Below are positions 15,332-24,332 of a DNA stretch of 37,832 nt, in pieces. The DNA is from an uncultured Prevotella sp. (GTDB taxonomy: Bacteria > Bacteroidota > Bacteroidia > Bacteroidales > Bacteroidaceae), in assembly GCA_900316565.1 (NCBI GenBank), contig ONDK01000032.1, positions 1 to 37,832 on the forward strand, in the 5' to 3' direction. Numbering within the stretch: the first letter of the stretch is position 1; the number at the start of each line of letters is the position of its first letter. Position numbers and translations under genes: made by a program. The notes under the pieces were generated by a model that ran no database searches, was not told the DNA's origin, and saw only the letters and a list, made by a program, of their open reading frames with translations.

Positions 15332-18196
15332 TCAATGGCACATCAGGCGGAAGGGACAGACGCGGCAGACATTCGGGTCATCGGTGAGCAAGAAAGGCTC
15401 ACTGGGATTGAAGAGCTCGTCGAGCTTCTCTTTCAGATGGCTCAGGAAGCTGGGGATGAGCGGTGCCATGTCGGTTATCGGCTCCTTGTTCATCGTCAGC
15501 GCAGGGTCATAGTCCTTGGCTTTCGTATGCTGGATGAAGAGCAGTGCCGGGCTCACCTTGAGGCCTTTAGGGTTGTGTTCCGGGTCATGGGTCTGCACGA
15601 TGGCACTGTAGAGCATCGCCTGGAAGATGTAGTCGCTGTGTTTGGAGGTGATGTTTGCCGGGAGGAAGACATCGTCGACGCTCTTGATGTCGCCGGCCTG
15701 ACGGCTGCCCGTTTTATAGTCGACGACACGCAGCCGCTCCGTGGGCTCTCCGATGTTCACCCTGTCGAGGCGATCCACCCTTCCGCCCACTCTGACCTTC
15801 CGGTTCGTTAGCTGTAAGGTCATACTGACGTCGGCCTCATGGGCCACGACCTCAAACTTTCCCAGCCTTTTGTCGAGGTCGCGGAGCATAAAGAGGTAGC
15901 GCCGGATGACAGTACGGTTGATGAGCTGCAAGCCGTTGAGTGTGGGTTCCGTCATCGTACCTTCGGGCAGATGGAAGAGCTGTTCGTTGAAAGCGATGTT
16001 CAGTATCTCGCCGATCTTCAGCTGCGGCATGGAATACATCAGTTCCGCCGCACGGTGGAAGATGTTTCCGAAGACACGGTTGTCAATCTCGTCCTCATCC
16101 TGCTCATTGAGTTCCTTCACACCGGCCACATAACTGTAGAAGAACTGCATCTGGCAGCGCATATAGGTGTTGATGGCCGTCGGCGAGAGAAGACGGATGT
16201 TGTTGAGACGCTCCATGACCTCCGGTGTCTTCCAGGCCATCTCCGGCTGGAGGGGCAGCGGTATCTGTCCGGCCTGCAGGGAGTGGCGTCCTATATGTCT
16301 GTTCTGCGGCAGTTCCACCATGAGCTGCAGCATAAACCGGCTCATCTCGCCAGGGTTCAGGCCGTCGCTGGAGCTGTTATAGACGATGGTGACGTCGGAG
16401 GCACGCTGAAGCATGGCATGGAAATAATAGCTGTAGACGGCAACCTTATTGTCGACGGTGGTCAGCCCGTGGGCCGCCCGCAGGGCATGCGGGATGAAGG
16501 AGGTGTCGTCGACCCCTTTGGGCATGTTCCCCTCGTTGCACGAGAGGATGAGGATATGGTCGAAGTCGAGGTTTCGTGTCTCCAGGACTCCCATCACCTG
16601 TACGCCCTCCAGCGGCTCGCCGTGGAAAGGCACGGAGGTGGCGCCGACGATCTGCATCATAAGATGCTCGAAGGTGTAGATGTTTATAGTGTCGCCGACA
16701 GTCCTGTCCCCGTCATGTGTCTCCGTCAGCGTGGTGTTGAGACTGTTGAGGAGCTTGTACATCCTGAAACAGGACTCGCCGAAGAGCTGTTCTTCGGGGT
16801 TGGCGCCGTTGACCGCCACCCGCCTGACAATCCTCATAAGCCATGTCGTCAGTCCGCTGAGGTTATATCCATCAGGGCTCACCTCCTGCCCCACCCCGAT
16901 ATTCTCCCGCGAGAAGAGCTCGGCCAGTCCGTCGTCCTTGGCCAGTGCCGACGGCACGACATAGAACCGGCGGCTGTCGTTGAGCTCATGGAAGAGTTCC
17001 GGGGTAAACGGCGACACGAACCGGGCATAGGGATGTCGCAGCACGGCATTGATATAGTGGAGGCGGAAGGCACCGCGCTTCTCGTCCCACCCTTTGAGCT
17101 GCAGGTCGAGGAGCTGCGTCACCAGCGACGCCACGGGAGTCTGCTTCAGCGGAAATCCCGTGGTGATGTTCAGCGTGCCTGTCTCCGGCGGAATACAATG
17201 TATGACTGTCTGGAGCAGTCCTTCGTCGCACATGACGATTGCCGTGCGGCTTCCGGCCTTGTAGCGGTCGTTCTCCATGAGCCATGTAGAGATATACCTG
17301 GCCTGGAGGTTCTCCGTCGGCGAGGCCACGAAGTCTATGGTCTTCGGCTGACTGCCGCCGGCCATGTTGTCATATATATCATCGTCGTCATTGGGCAGTT
17401 CGTTGGGAAACTCGTCAAGCCACTTCCTTATATAGTGTCCGGCCTCATTGCCGTTGGCGAGATAGTAGCGGTCGTAGTCCCAGTAGAACGCTGCCATGCC
17501 CCTTTTCTTAAGGTCCTTGAACAGACGCTGCTCCACTTTCTGCAGGACGTTGAAACCCACAAAGAGGTATTTGTCATAGACGTAGGGTATCTCCGACGTT
17601 GCCATATGGCTCACCACATCACGATAGAGCATACCCTCATAGGCCAGTCCGCGCTCACGGAGACGGTGCCGGAAGTCGTGGTAGACCTCTCCCATCTTCG
17701 CCCAGAGGCTCAGGAAGCGTTTCTCCAGCGTGGTCCTGTCGGTAGTGAAGTTGCTGAAGAAGCGCTTTATCAGTCTCTCCTGCTCGGCATCGATATATTC
17801 GTAGCTGTCGAGCTCGTGGAGGTCTGAGAGGTTGCGGAATATCTCGTCGGCATCGCCCATATTCTTGTCGAGGTCGTCGAAGTCGGCCAGCAGCAGCTGT
17901 CCCCAGGAGAAGAACCTGTCGAGGTCCTCGTCGGAGCCGGTAACCTCGGTGAAGCTCTCATGAAGGATGGCGATGGCCTCTATAGGCTCAGCCACGGTGA
18001 GGTCGCTGTGCTGGCGGAAGAGGTCGCTGATGGTTATGTATGCCGGACTCCATACGGGTCCGTCGCTAAGCCGGGCGATGGCCTCGTTGATAAACAGTTT
18101 CGCACGTTTGTTTGGGAACACCACAGCGATGTGGCCCATATCAGATTTATATTTATGCAGCATATCGGCTGCCACCGATTCCAGGAAAGTCTTCAT
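15332..18196 (-). CDS. addB: AddB-type subunit: inactive helicase plus PD-(D/E)XK nuclease with probable Fe-S cluster
   Basis: A 954-residue partner of the AddA-like protein, together forming a double-strand-break resection enzyme. The N-terminus (IAVVFPNKRAKLFINEAIA) sits where a helicase ATP site would be but lacks a GKT/S loop. The nuclease core is near residues 800-830, ending LRVVDYKTGSRQAGD with the D-x-K pair. One cysteine (TYMRCQMQFFYS, about residue 680) and three at the C-terminus (NVCRVCPFRLMCH) match the four-cysteine Fe-S pattern of AddB nucleases. It starts 32 bases after addA ends, on the same strand. Annotation pipelines may call it simply a PD-(D/E)XK nuclease. Confidence 0.85.
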   Translation of the reverse strand: MKTFLESVAADMLHKYKSDMGHIAVVFPNKRAKLFINEAIARLSDGPVWSPAYITISDLFRQHSDLTVAEPIEAIAILHESFTEVTGSDEDLDRFFSWGQLLLADFDDLDKNMGDADEIFRNLSDLHELDSYEYIDAEQERLIKRFFSNFTTDRTTLEKRFLSLWAKMGEVYHDFRHRLRERGLAYEGMLYRDVVSHMATSEIPYVYDKYLFVGFNVLQKVEQRLFKDLKKRGMAAFYWDYDRYYLANGNEAGHYIRKWLDEFPNELPNDDDDIYDNMAGGSQPKTIDFVASPTENLQARYISTWLMENDRYKAGSRTAIVMCDEGLLQTVIHCIPPETGTLNITTGFPLKQTPVASLVTQLLDLQLKGWDEKRGAFRLHYINAVLRHPYARFVSPFTPELFHELNDSRRFYVVPSALAKDDGLAELFSRENIGVGQEVSPDGYNLSGLTTWLMRIVRRVAVNGANPEEQLFGESCFRMYKLLNSLNTTLTETHDGDRTVGDTINIYTFEHLMMQIVGATSVPFHGEPLEGVQVMGVLETRNLDFDHILILSCNEGNMPKGVDDTSFIPHALRAAHGLTTVDNKVAVYSYYFHAMLQRASDVTIVYNSSSDGLNPGEMSRFMLQLMVELPQNRHIGRHSLQAGQIPLPLQPEMAWKTPEVMERLNNIRLLSPTAINTYMRCQMQFFYSYVAGVKELNEQDEDEIDNRVFGNIFHRAAELMYSMPQLKIGEILNIAFNEQLFHLPEGTMTEPTLNGLQLINRTVIRRYLFMLRDLDKRLGKFEVVAHEADVSMTLQLTNRKVRVGGRVDRLDRVNIGEPTERLRVVDYKTGSRQAGDIKSVDDVFLPANITSKHSDYIFQAMLYSAIVQTHDPEHNPKGLKVSPALLFIQHTKAKDYDPALTMNKEPITDMAPLIPSFLSHLKEKLDELFNPSEPFLLTDDPNVCRVCPFRLMCH

Positions 18197-18228
18197 CGTA
18201 TATAAATTCGGATTTCATTGCTTATTAT

Positions 18229-21200
18229 TCATTTACCCCGTTTCGTAAAGGGAACGGGCACCACCTCGTCTCTCATCACGTACCAGATGTATCCTATGAC
18301 GTTCTCCGCGCCCATCCGCCGGATGATGTCCATATAGCCGCCGACCTGCCGGAAGTAGTCGGCGTCGTTTCTCTGGCCGAACTTGAAGTCGACGACTATC
18401 CACTGGTGTCCGTCGGTCATCACCCTGTCGGGGCGGTGCTCTATTTTCGTTTTCGTCTCTTTGTCGTACTCCAGGATGGTACACTCGTTGTAAAGGCGCC
18501 AACGGGGTGAGAACCAGTCCCTGACCTGCGGGTTAGCCAGTGCTTTCTCTATGGAGCGGCGGAGGTCATAGGCGTTGAACTCATCGCTGTATATCACACC
18601 CTCCTGCTCCAGCTGCCGGAGCTGTGGCTCTATGTCGGCGTCGGTGCGTATATGGGCGAAGATACTGTGCAGCACGTTTCCAAGCTTTATGTACCGGCGG
18701 CGGTCCTGCTCCGGCGTGTCGTCGTCGCTGATGAAGTCGCGGCTGTCGTTGCTCTGACGGAAGTGCAGAGGGTTGTCATAGCTCCGAATGGCTATCTTGC
18801 GCGGCTCTTCCTTTTTCTCGAAGACGTTGCCGTTGTCCTCCTCCGCCTTCTTGGGCGTTATGTAAAGCTCGCCATAGGTGAAGACCAGCGGCTTGTCAGG
18901 GTCATCGGCATTCTCTATCTTAGCACCCAGCTGCTCAGCCACGGTGGGCAGGGAGGCCTCCAGGATCTCACTGCGTCCGCCACCGGTGGCCTTGCTCTTC
19001 TTCCCCAGGCGTTTCCCTATCACCACGAGGTTACGGCCTGCACGCGTGAAGGCCACATACAGGAGGTTAAGGTTATCGACGATGTTCTGCAGATGCTCCT
19101 CCCTGTAGTCCGGCTCATAGACCGTTCCCTCCATGGCAGTGCGCGAGAAGTCGACGGGAACGACCGGCAGCTCGTCATAGGGTTTGCCCTTGCCGTCGGT
19201 CTCGCACCAGATGGTACTCAACTTCTCCATCTGCCAGTCGCAGAAAGGTATTATGACGTTATGGAACTCCAGGCCCTTACTCTTGTGGATGGAGCTCAGC
19301 TTTATACCGTTGACCTCATCGCTGGGGATGGTATACTCATGGAGCGTGTCGTCCCACAGCTTCAGGAAGCCGCTGATATCGGCGGTGTTGTCCTGAAGGT
19401 AGTCGGCGAGGATGTCCTGGAAGGAACAGAGATAGGCGCTCTGGTCGTCGAGCTTCTGCAGCTGGAACGCTTCTATGAGACTGTCGATGAGGTCTGTCAG
19501 CGGCTCTGTCAGCATCTTACTGTCGCATTCGCTGACGAACTTCCCCGGCAGCTGCTCGTTCATCTCCTCGTCGCTCATTATCAGTTCTGTCGAAGGGTGG
19601 TGGTCCTTGAGGATGTACTGATGGTAGTTTTTCACGAGCTGTGCCTTCGACACGGCGTCGTCGGGGTGCGTGAGAAGCCGCATGGCAGTTATAATCATGT
19701 TGACGGCGAGGGAGCTGTCGAGGCGGAAAGCCTCATCTGAGACCAGTCTGACATCCTTCAGCCGTTCATCATTGGCGAAGGCGTCGGCGATGTCGGGGAT
19801 GTCCTTATTGGCACGGACGAGGACAGCTATCTTCGACGGTTCCTCACCATGGGCAAGGATATCCGCTACGGCGTCGATGGTCTTCTCCAGGACGGTGGCC
19901 CTATAGTCCTCGGAGGGCAGCAGCTCTATCCTGACACTGCCGTTGTCGCCCTTCTTCACCACCTTCTGCGCCACATCGGCATAGGCCGAGAGCAGCTGGC
20001 TGGCATCGTCATCGGTGAGTCCGTCGGCAACGAGGCGTCCTCCCTCACGGCGTGCCGCCTCCGTGAAGAAGGCGTTATTGAAGTCGATGATATGTCTCTC
20101 TGAGCGGAAGTTACGGTCCAGGGAGAGCGTCCTCACCTGGTAGTCGGCAAATCCGTTGTTGCGGTTCGTAATCGCTGCGGCGTTGGGGTCATCGGCATTG
20201 GCGAAGCGGTTGATGAGTTTCCAGTCGCCGTTACGCCAGCGGTAGATGCTCTGCTTGACATCACCGACGATGAGGGAGTGGCTGTCGCGCTGGCTGAGGC
20301 AGTCGTTGAGGAGCACCTTGAAGTTGTCCCACTGCACGGTACTCGTATCCTGGAACTCGTCGATCATGATATCGCGCAGGCGCGAGCCTATCTTCTCGAA
20401 GATGAACGGTGCGTCCTGGTCCTCGATGAGTCCGTTGAGCAGCATCTGCGTCTCGCTCAGCGGGAAGCGGCCCGCATCGTGGTTGAGGCCGTCGACGGTC
20501 TCGCCGATGGCACGGAGCAGGCGCAGCTGTGAGAGATGACGCAGCGTCAGACGCGCGCTCTGATAGCTCTTCCATTCCCTCATCCGTGTGTCGTCCATGC
20601 ACCGGAGGTCAGCGCAGAGCCGTTCCTTGGCCAGGGCTACGAGGTCCTGGGCGTAGGGCGTGCCCTTCTTTGCCCAGCTCTCCGGGTTGTCGAAGGCCTT
20701 CTGCAACCGGCTGCCGGCAGGCTCACCGTCGAAGGCACCGTCGGCGACCTTACGTATGGACATCAGGATACTTCCGCGGTAGCCGTAGGGGAAGAGGTCG
20801 GGGTCGTTGAGGCCGTGGGCGTCAAGGGTGTCGAGGATGCGCTGCGCGGCGGCGGTGATGGCTTTCTGTGCGGCATCACGCTGACGGATGAGGCCTGAGG
20901 TGAAAGCTCCGAAGAACTCGCTGTCGTTGAGCTTCCGGTCTAACTCGTCGCGGTATTTCTTGTAGAAGTCGCGGAAGATATTGTTTCCGAAGTCCTTTAT
21001 CTGCCCTATGACGTTCCAACTCTTGTTATCGTCGATATTGGTATCGATATATTCGCTAATCCACTTCAGCTCCTTACTTTTGGGGTTCAGGCCCTGTATC
21101 ATCTCGTCGACGGCCTGTTCCTCCACGTCCTTATCGTTGAGGCTGATACGAAGGCTGTTGGAGAGGTCGAGCTCATGGGCCAGGTTCCTGAGGACACGCT

Positions 21201-21621
21201 GGAAGAACGCGTCGATGGTCTGGACATGGAATTCATTGTAATGGTGCATGAGCAGGTGAAGGGCCTCCGCGGCCCGTTCCCTTATGAGCCGGTCATCGGT
21301 GAGACCGGTCTTTTCCTTTACGGCATCAAGGTACGACTGTGAGTCGGGACAGCTGTTGGCGATGCCGTAGAGCTGCGAGAGGATACGCATCTTCATCTCC
21401 GCCGTGGCCTTATTGGTAAAGGTTACGGCGAGTATCTCGCGGAAAGCGTCGGGCTTCTTCACCAGCAGACTGATATATTCCACGGCAAGGGTGAAGGTCT
21501 TTCCGGAGCCTGCCGACGCCTTATAGACGGTCAGCGGCCTGACCGGTGAGGATGCGCCGCAGGTGGCCTGGGTGCCATCCGAAGAGGATGTGTCGTTGAT
21601 TGCGTTGAAGTTTTCTGTCAT
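18229..21621 (-). CDS. addA: AddA-type UvrD-family helicase-nuclease
   Basis: A 1130-residue ATP-driven helicase with a C-terminal nuclease, expected to resect DNA ends for RecA-dependent repair. Superfamily 1 motifs in order: Walker A ASAGSGKT (residues 35-42), AVTFTNKATAEMK, Walker B IDEFQDTS (about 420), SLIVGDVKQSIYRWRNGD, then in the second half IKLSSIHKSKGLEFHNVIIP and LLYVAFTRAGRNLVVIG. The nuclease domain near the end shows EHRPDRVMTDGHQWIVVDFK. It is followed after 32 bases by the AddB-like gene. Both nuclease halves look intact. The upstream gap has only a weak promoter candidate (TATTTTTG on the minus strand, 21781-21774). Confidence 0.9.
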   Translation of the reverse strand: MTENFNAINDTSSSDGTQATCGASSPVRPLTVYKASAGSGKTFTLAVEYISLLVKKPDAFREILAVTFTNKATAEMKMRILSQLYGIANSCPDSQSYLDAVKEKTGLTDDRLIRERAAEALHLLMHHYNEFHVQTIDAFFQRVLRNLAHELDLSNSLRISLNDKDVEEQAVDEMIQGLNPKSKELKWISEYIDTNIDDNKSWNVIGQIKDFGNNIFRDFYKKYRDELDRKLNDSEFFGAFTSGLIRQRDAAQKAITAAAQRILDTLDAHGLNDPDLFPYGYRGSILMSIRKVADGAFDGEPAGSRLQKAFDNPESWAKKGTPYAQDLVALAKERLCADLRCMDDTRMREWKSYQSARLTLRHLSQLRLLRAIGETVDGLNHDAGRFPLSETQMLLNGLIEDQDAPFIFEKIGSRLRDIMIDEFQDTSTVQWDNFKVLLNDCLSQRDSHSLIVGDVKQSIYRWRNGDWKLINRFANADDPNAAAITNRNNGFADYQVRTLSLDRNFRSERHIIDFNNAFFTEAARREGGRLVADGLTDDDASQLLSAYADVAQKVVKKGDNGSVRIELLPSEDYRATVLEKTIDAVADILAHGEEPSKIAVLVRANKDIPDIADAFANDERLKDVRLVSDEAFRLDSSLAVNMIITAMRLLTHPDDAVSKAQLVKNYHQYILKDHHPSTELIMSDEEMNEQLPGKFVSECDSKMLTEPLTDLIDSLIEAFQLQKLDDQSAYLCSFQDILADYLQDNTADISGFLKLWDDTLHEYTIPSDEVNGIKLSSIHKSKGLEFHNVIIPFCDWQMEKLSTIWCETDGKGKPYDELPVVPVDFSRTAMEGTVYEPDYREEHLQNIVDNLNLLYVAFTRAGRNLVVIGKRLGKKSKATGGGRSEILEASLPTVAEQLGAKIENADDPDKPLVFTYGELYITPKKAEEDNGNVFEKKEEPRKIAIRSYDNPLHFRQSNDSRDFISDDDTPEQDRRRYIKLGNVLHSIFAHIRTDADIEPQLRQLEQEGVIYSDEFNAYDLRRSIEKALANPQVRDWFSPRWRLYNECTILEYDKETKTKIEHRPDRVMTDGHQWIVVDFKFGQRNDADYFRQVGGYMDIIRRMGAENVIGYIWYVMRDEVVPVPFTKRGK

Positions 21622-21818
21622 GTCCGTCAGGTTATCGTTAACTATAGTGATAACGCCATAAATACGGATTTATTGCATTAGCAACGCTGACAGCCGCAGA
21701 AAGGCGCCATGGCAGTCTCATGCCCGTGGCTAATGGGGGTGCCATTACGGTCTGTTCCGCCGCCGCAAAATATCAAAAATATTTACAGCAAGACAGGTGT
21801 TGTACACTTGCAGTGTAA

Positions 21819-22077
21819 GTGTACGGAAAATACATCGTAAAAGTGCCACATTTACAAAAAAGTATACGGAAAATACAACGCAAGTGTACGTTAGTTGCAA
21901 ACAGTTGGGCTACAGTTTGTTACAAAGTAAATCTTGGAAATCTCTATTTTGAATTTTATTTACACTTGTATCTTGTACCAAGTCATTGCGTAACCAATCA
22001 GAACCACATACTATTCTGACAATATCAAGGATAAATCTCGTTATTCGTCATTGCGTAACCAATCAGAACCACATACT
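21819..22077. repeat. Short repeats upstream of addA, including a 31-bp direct repeat
   Basis: GTCATTGCGTAACCAATCAG and the following 11 bases occur identically at 21982-22012 and 22047-22077. Around 21800-21890 the words GTACGGAAAATACA and TATACGGAAAATACAACG repeat near a small palindrome (GTACACTT..AAGTGTAC, 21803-21825). No convincing gene; the short open frame here has no family resemblance. Confidence 0.7.
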
Positions 22078-22109
22078 CGATACAGAAGAGAATAGAAAAG
22101 AGAAAAGAA

Positions 22110-22500
22110 CCCTCACAGCCTCGGAGGCTGAATATCAGTAACCCCAGACTAAGCGAGCAGAGCGAGCGCAGTCTGGGGATATACGACAGCATGTCCGCAA
22201 TCAGTGCCTCGAAGAGGTACACTCTCAGTAACCCCAGACTAAGCGAGCAGAGCGAGCGCAGTCTGGGGTAAGAAAGCGAGGAGAACCCACTCAGTGCCTC
22301 GAAGAGGTACAGACACGTAGTGTGATAATAACAATGATCGCTTACTTATATCTAATCGCCTCTATCGTTACAAATGACTCACACTGCGTGTATGTACCTC
22401 TCCGAGGCACTGAGTGATTTCTCTGCTATCGTCACACCCCAGGCTGCACTCGCTTCGCTCGCTTAGCCTGGGGTTACTGAGAGTGTGCCTCTCCGAGGCA
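22110..22500. repeat. Nested palindromic element, copy 1
   Basis: Outer arms: a hairpin-forming unit (CAGTAACCCCAGACTAAGCG and onward) at 22136-22178 and 22226-22268, and reversed at 22437-22479. Inner arms: CTCAGTGCCTCGAAGAGGTA with ACAGACACGTAGTGTG (22290-22325), facing CACACTGCGTGTATGTACCT and onward (22379-22415). The left outer arm is doubled in this copy. No gene. Confidence 0.88.
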
Positions 22501-22602
22501 CGATTTTTAGAAACCGCAAAAGCCCACACCTCTCCGAGGCACGATTTTTAGAAACCGCAAAGCCCCCACCTCTCCGCCTTGCGTGGAAAGATGGGGGCTT
22601 CA
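22488..22602 (-). terminator. uxaB terminator with a 41-bp direct repeat behind it
   Basis: AAGCCCCCACCTCTCC (22559-22574) pairs with GGAAAGATGGGGGCTT (22585-22600), just past the uxaB stop. On its left a 41-bp unit (CCTCTCCGAGGCACGATTTT and onward) is repeated from 22488 and 22529, and its start recurs within the hairpin. Confidence 0.75.
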
Positions 22603-22622
22603 ATATTCTGTTTATGATATGA

Positions 22623-24113
22623 TTAGAGGATAGTCTTTACAGCCTCAAGCATACCCTTCTCCTGGATGAGGTCGAGGTCCTTCTTCACGAGAGCGGTGAG
22701 GCCCGGTATCTCGTTGAGGTTCTGCTTGCTCTCCTTCCAGATGACGTCGGTAGCGGCAAGGACACCCTCAGCAACCTTCTGTGTGTCGCCGGTAGCCCAG
22801 AGCTCCTTCAGCAGGTCCATAATCTTCTGGTCGTCGTTAGGAACGATAGCGGTGCCGTCGGCGCGTGTGCCACCCTTGTAGTATGTGATGATAGCGGCAA
22901 GGCCGAAGACCAGTCCCTGTGGGAGCTCACCCTTGCGCTCGAGGTAAATCTTCACGCCTGGCAGGTCGCGTGTCTCGTACTTCGGGAAGCTGTTGAGCAT
23001 GATGCTCGTTACCTGATGGTCAACGAACGGGTTCTCAAAGCGCTCCAGCACATCGCTGGCAAACTTCTGCAGCTCATCCATCGGCAGGTCGAGGGTCTGC
23101 ATGAGCTCATCGAACTGTACCTTATGGATGTACTTACCCACAACAGGATGCTCGCAGGCGTCGCGTACAATGTTGATGCCACTGAGGAACGCTACCGGTG
23201 AGAGAACAGTGTGAGGACCGTTGAGCAGGGTGACCTTACGAGCGTGGTAGGGCTTCTCGTTGTCGGTGATGAGGACGTGCAGTCCGGCCTTGTCGGCAGG
23301 GAACTCCTCCTTCATCTGCTCCACAGTCATGTTTTCGGCCTTCTCGATAACCCAGAGGTGGAAGCTCTCAGCCTTTACCACGAGGTTGTCCTTATAGCCT
23401 ATCTTCTCCTGTATCTCCTTGATGGTGTCGCGTGGGAAGCCCGGAACGATACGGTCTACGAGTGTAGCGCAGACGAAGCAGTTGTCGGTGAACCACTTCT
23501 TGAAGCCCTCATAGTCGGCGCCGAGGTCTTCCTTCCAGAGCTCTATATACTGGTAGATGCACTCCTTGAGATGATGACCGTTGAGGAAGATGAGCTCACA
23601 TGGCATGATGATCATTCCCTTCGTCGGGTCGCCACCGAAGAACTTATAGCGGTGGAAGAGCAGCTGTACGAGCTTGCCGGGATAAGAAGCGGCAGGAGCA
23701 TCGCTGAACTTGCAGGTATCGTCGAAGTTGATGCCGGCCTCGGTGGTGTTGGAGATGATGAAACGCATCTCTGGCTGCTCGGCCAGTGCCATGAAAGCCT
23801 GGTTCTGAGTGTAAGGGTTCAGTGCACGGCTGATGACGTCGATACGTGTCAGCGTGTTGACAGGCTGGCCATTCTCCTTGCCCTGGAGGTTCACGTGATA
23901 GAGGCAGTCCTGACCGTTGAGCCAGTCGACCATGCCGCGGTTGATAGGCTGGACGACGACAACGCTGGAGTTGAAGTTGGTCTTCTGGTCCATGTTGTAG
24001 ATAATCCAGTCAACGAATGCACGGAGGAAATTACCCTCACCAAACTGAATGATTCTTTCTGGCATGACGCTCTTCGGAGCGGTGCGCTTGTTCAAAGATT
24101 GTAATTGTGACAT
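22623..24113 (-). CDS. uxaB: Tagaturonate reductase (altronate oxidoreductase)
   Basis: A 496-residue NAD-dependent enzyme of the mannitol dehydrogenase family that reduces D-tagaturonate to D-altronate in galacturonate breakdown. Landmarks are the N-terminal ERIIQFGEGNFLRAFVDWII, FIISNTTEAGI, the central PCELIFLNGHHLKECIYQYI, DRIVPGFPRD, and the sugar-binding KVTLLNGPHTVLSPVAFLSG. Length and order match bacterial UxaB. No other hexuronate genes are beside it, so the pathway must be completed elsewhere. It has its own terminator and is divergent from the phosphohexomutase gene. Confidence 0.92.
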   Translation of the reverse strand: MSQLQSLNKRTAPKSVMPERIIQFGEGNFLRAFVDWIIYNMDQKTNFNSSVVVVQPINRGMVDWLNGQDCLYHVNLQGKENGQPVNTLTRIDVISRALNPYTQNQAFMALAEQPEMRFIISNTTEAGINFDDTCKFSDAPAASYPGKLVQLLFHRYKFFGGDPTKGMIIMPCELIFLNGHHLKECIYQYIELWKEDLGADYEGFKKWFTDNCFVCATLVDRIVPGFPRDTIKEIQEKIGYKDNLVVKAESFHLWVIEKAENMTVEQMKEEFPADKAGLHVLITDNEKPYHARKVTLLNGPHTVLSPVAFLSGINIVRDACEHPVVGKYIHKVQFDELMQTLDLPMDELQKFASDVLERFENPFVDHQVTSIMLNSFPKYETRDLPGVKIYLERKGELPQGLVFGLAAIITYYKGGTRADGTAIVPNDDQKIMDLLKELWATGDTQKVAEGVLAATDVIWKESKQNLNEIPGLTALVKKDLDLIQEKGMLEAVKTIL

Positions 24114-24153
24114 AACTTTGTTAGCAATAGTTTTTTTGTTTGTTTTCCTAATG

Positions 24154-24161
24154 CAAAGTTA
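24154..24161 (-). promoter_or_regulatory. Probable -7 box of uxaB
   Basis: The minus strand reads TAACTTTG at 24161-24154, 40 bases before the uxaB start. The -33 element is not clear. Confidence 0.5.
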
Positions 24162-24267
24162 GGCATTTTATTCATACGATAATCATTTTTCCCAATTAAA
24201 AAAACGTAAACGTTTGTGCTCACCACACTTCCTCACCCACCATAATTCGGAAGAATATATGAAAACA

Positions 24268-24299
24268 TTTGGCGGTATCGGCTTTTTACCGTACCTTTA
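24268..24299 (+). promoter_or_regulatory. Promoter of the phosphohexomutase gene
   Basis: TTTG at 24268-24271, 20 bases, TACCTTTA at 24292-24299 (one change from consensus), 33 bases before the ATG. Confidence 0.7.
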
Positions 24300-24332
24300 C
24301 ACTCGGAATAAAACTTATTACTGACAATAGAC

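Noticed and set aside
15839-17827. A 662-codon open frame on the plus strand opposite addB
   Set aside because: It is fully antisense to addB, which has a clear nuclease motif and Fe-S cysteines. The antisense product has the composition of a shadow frame.
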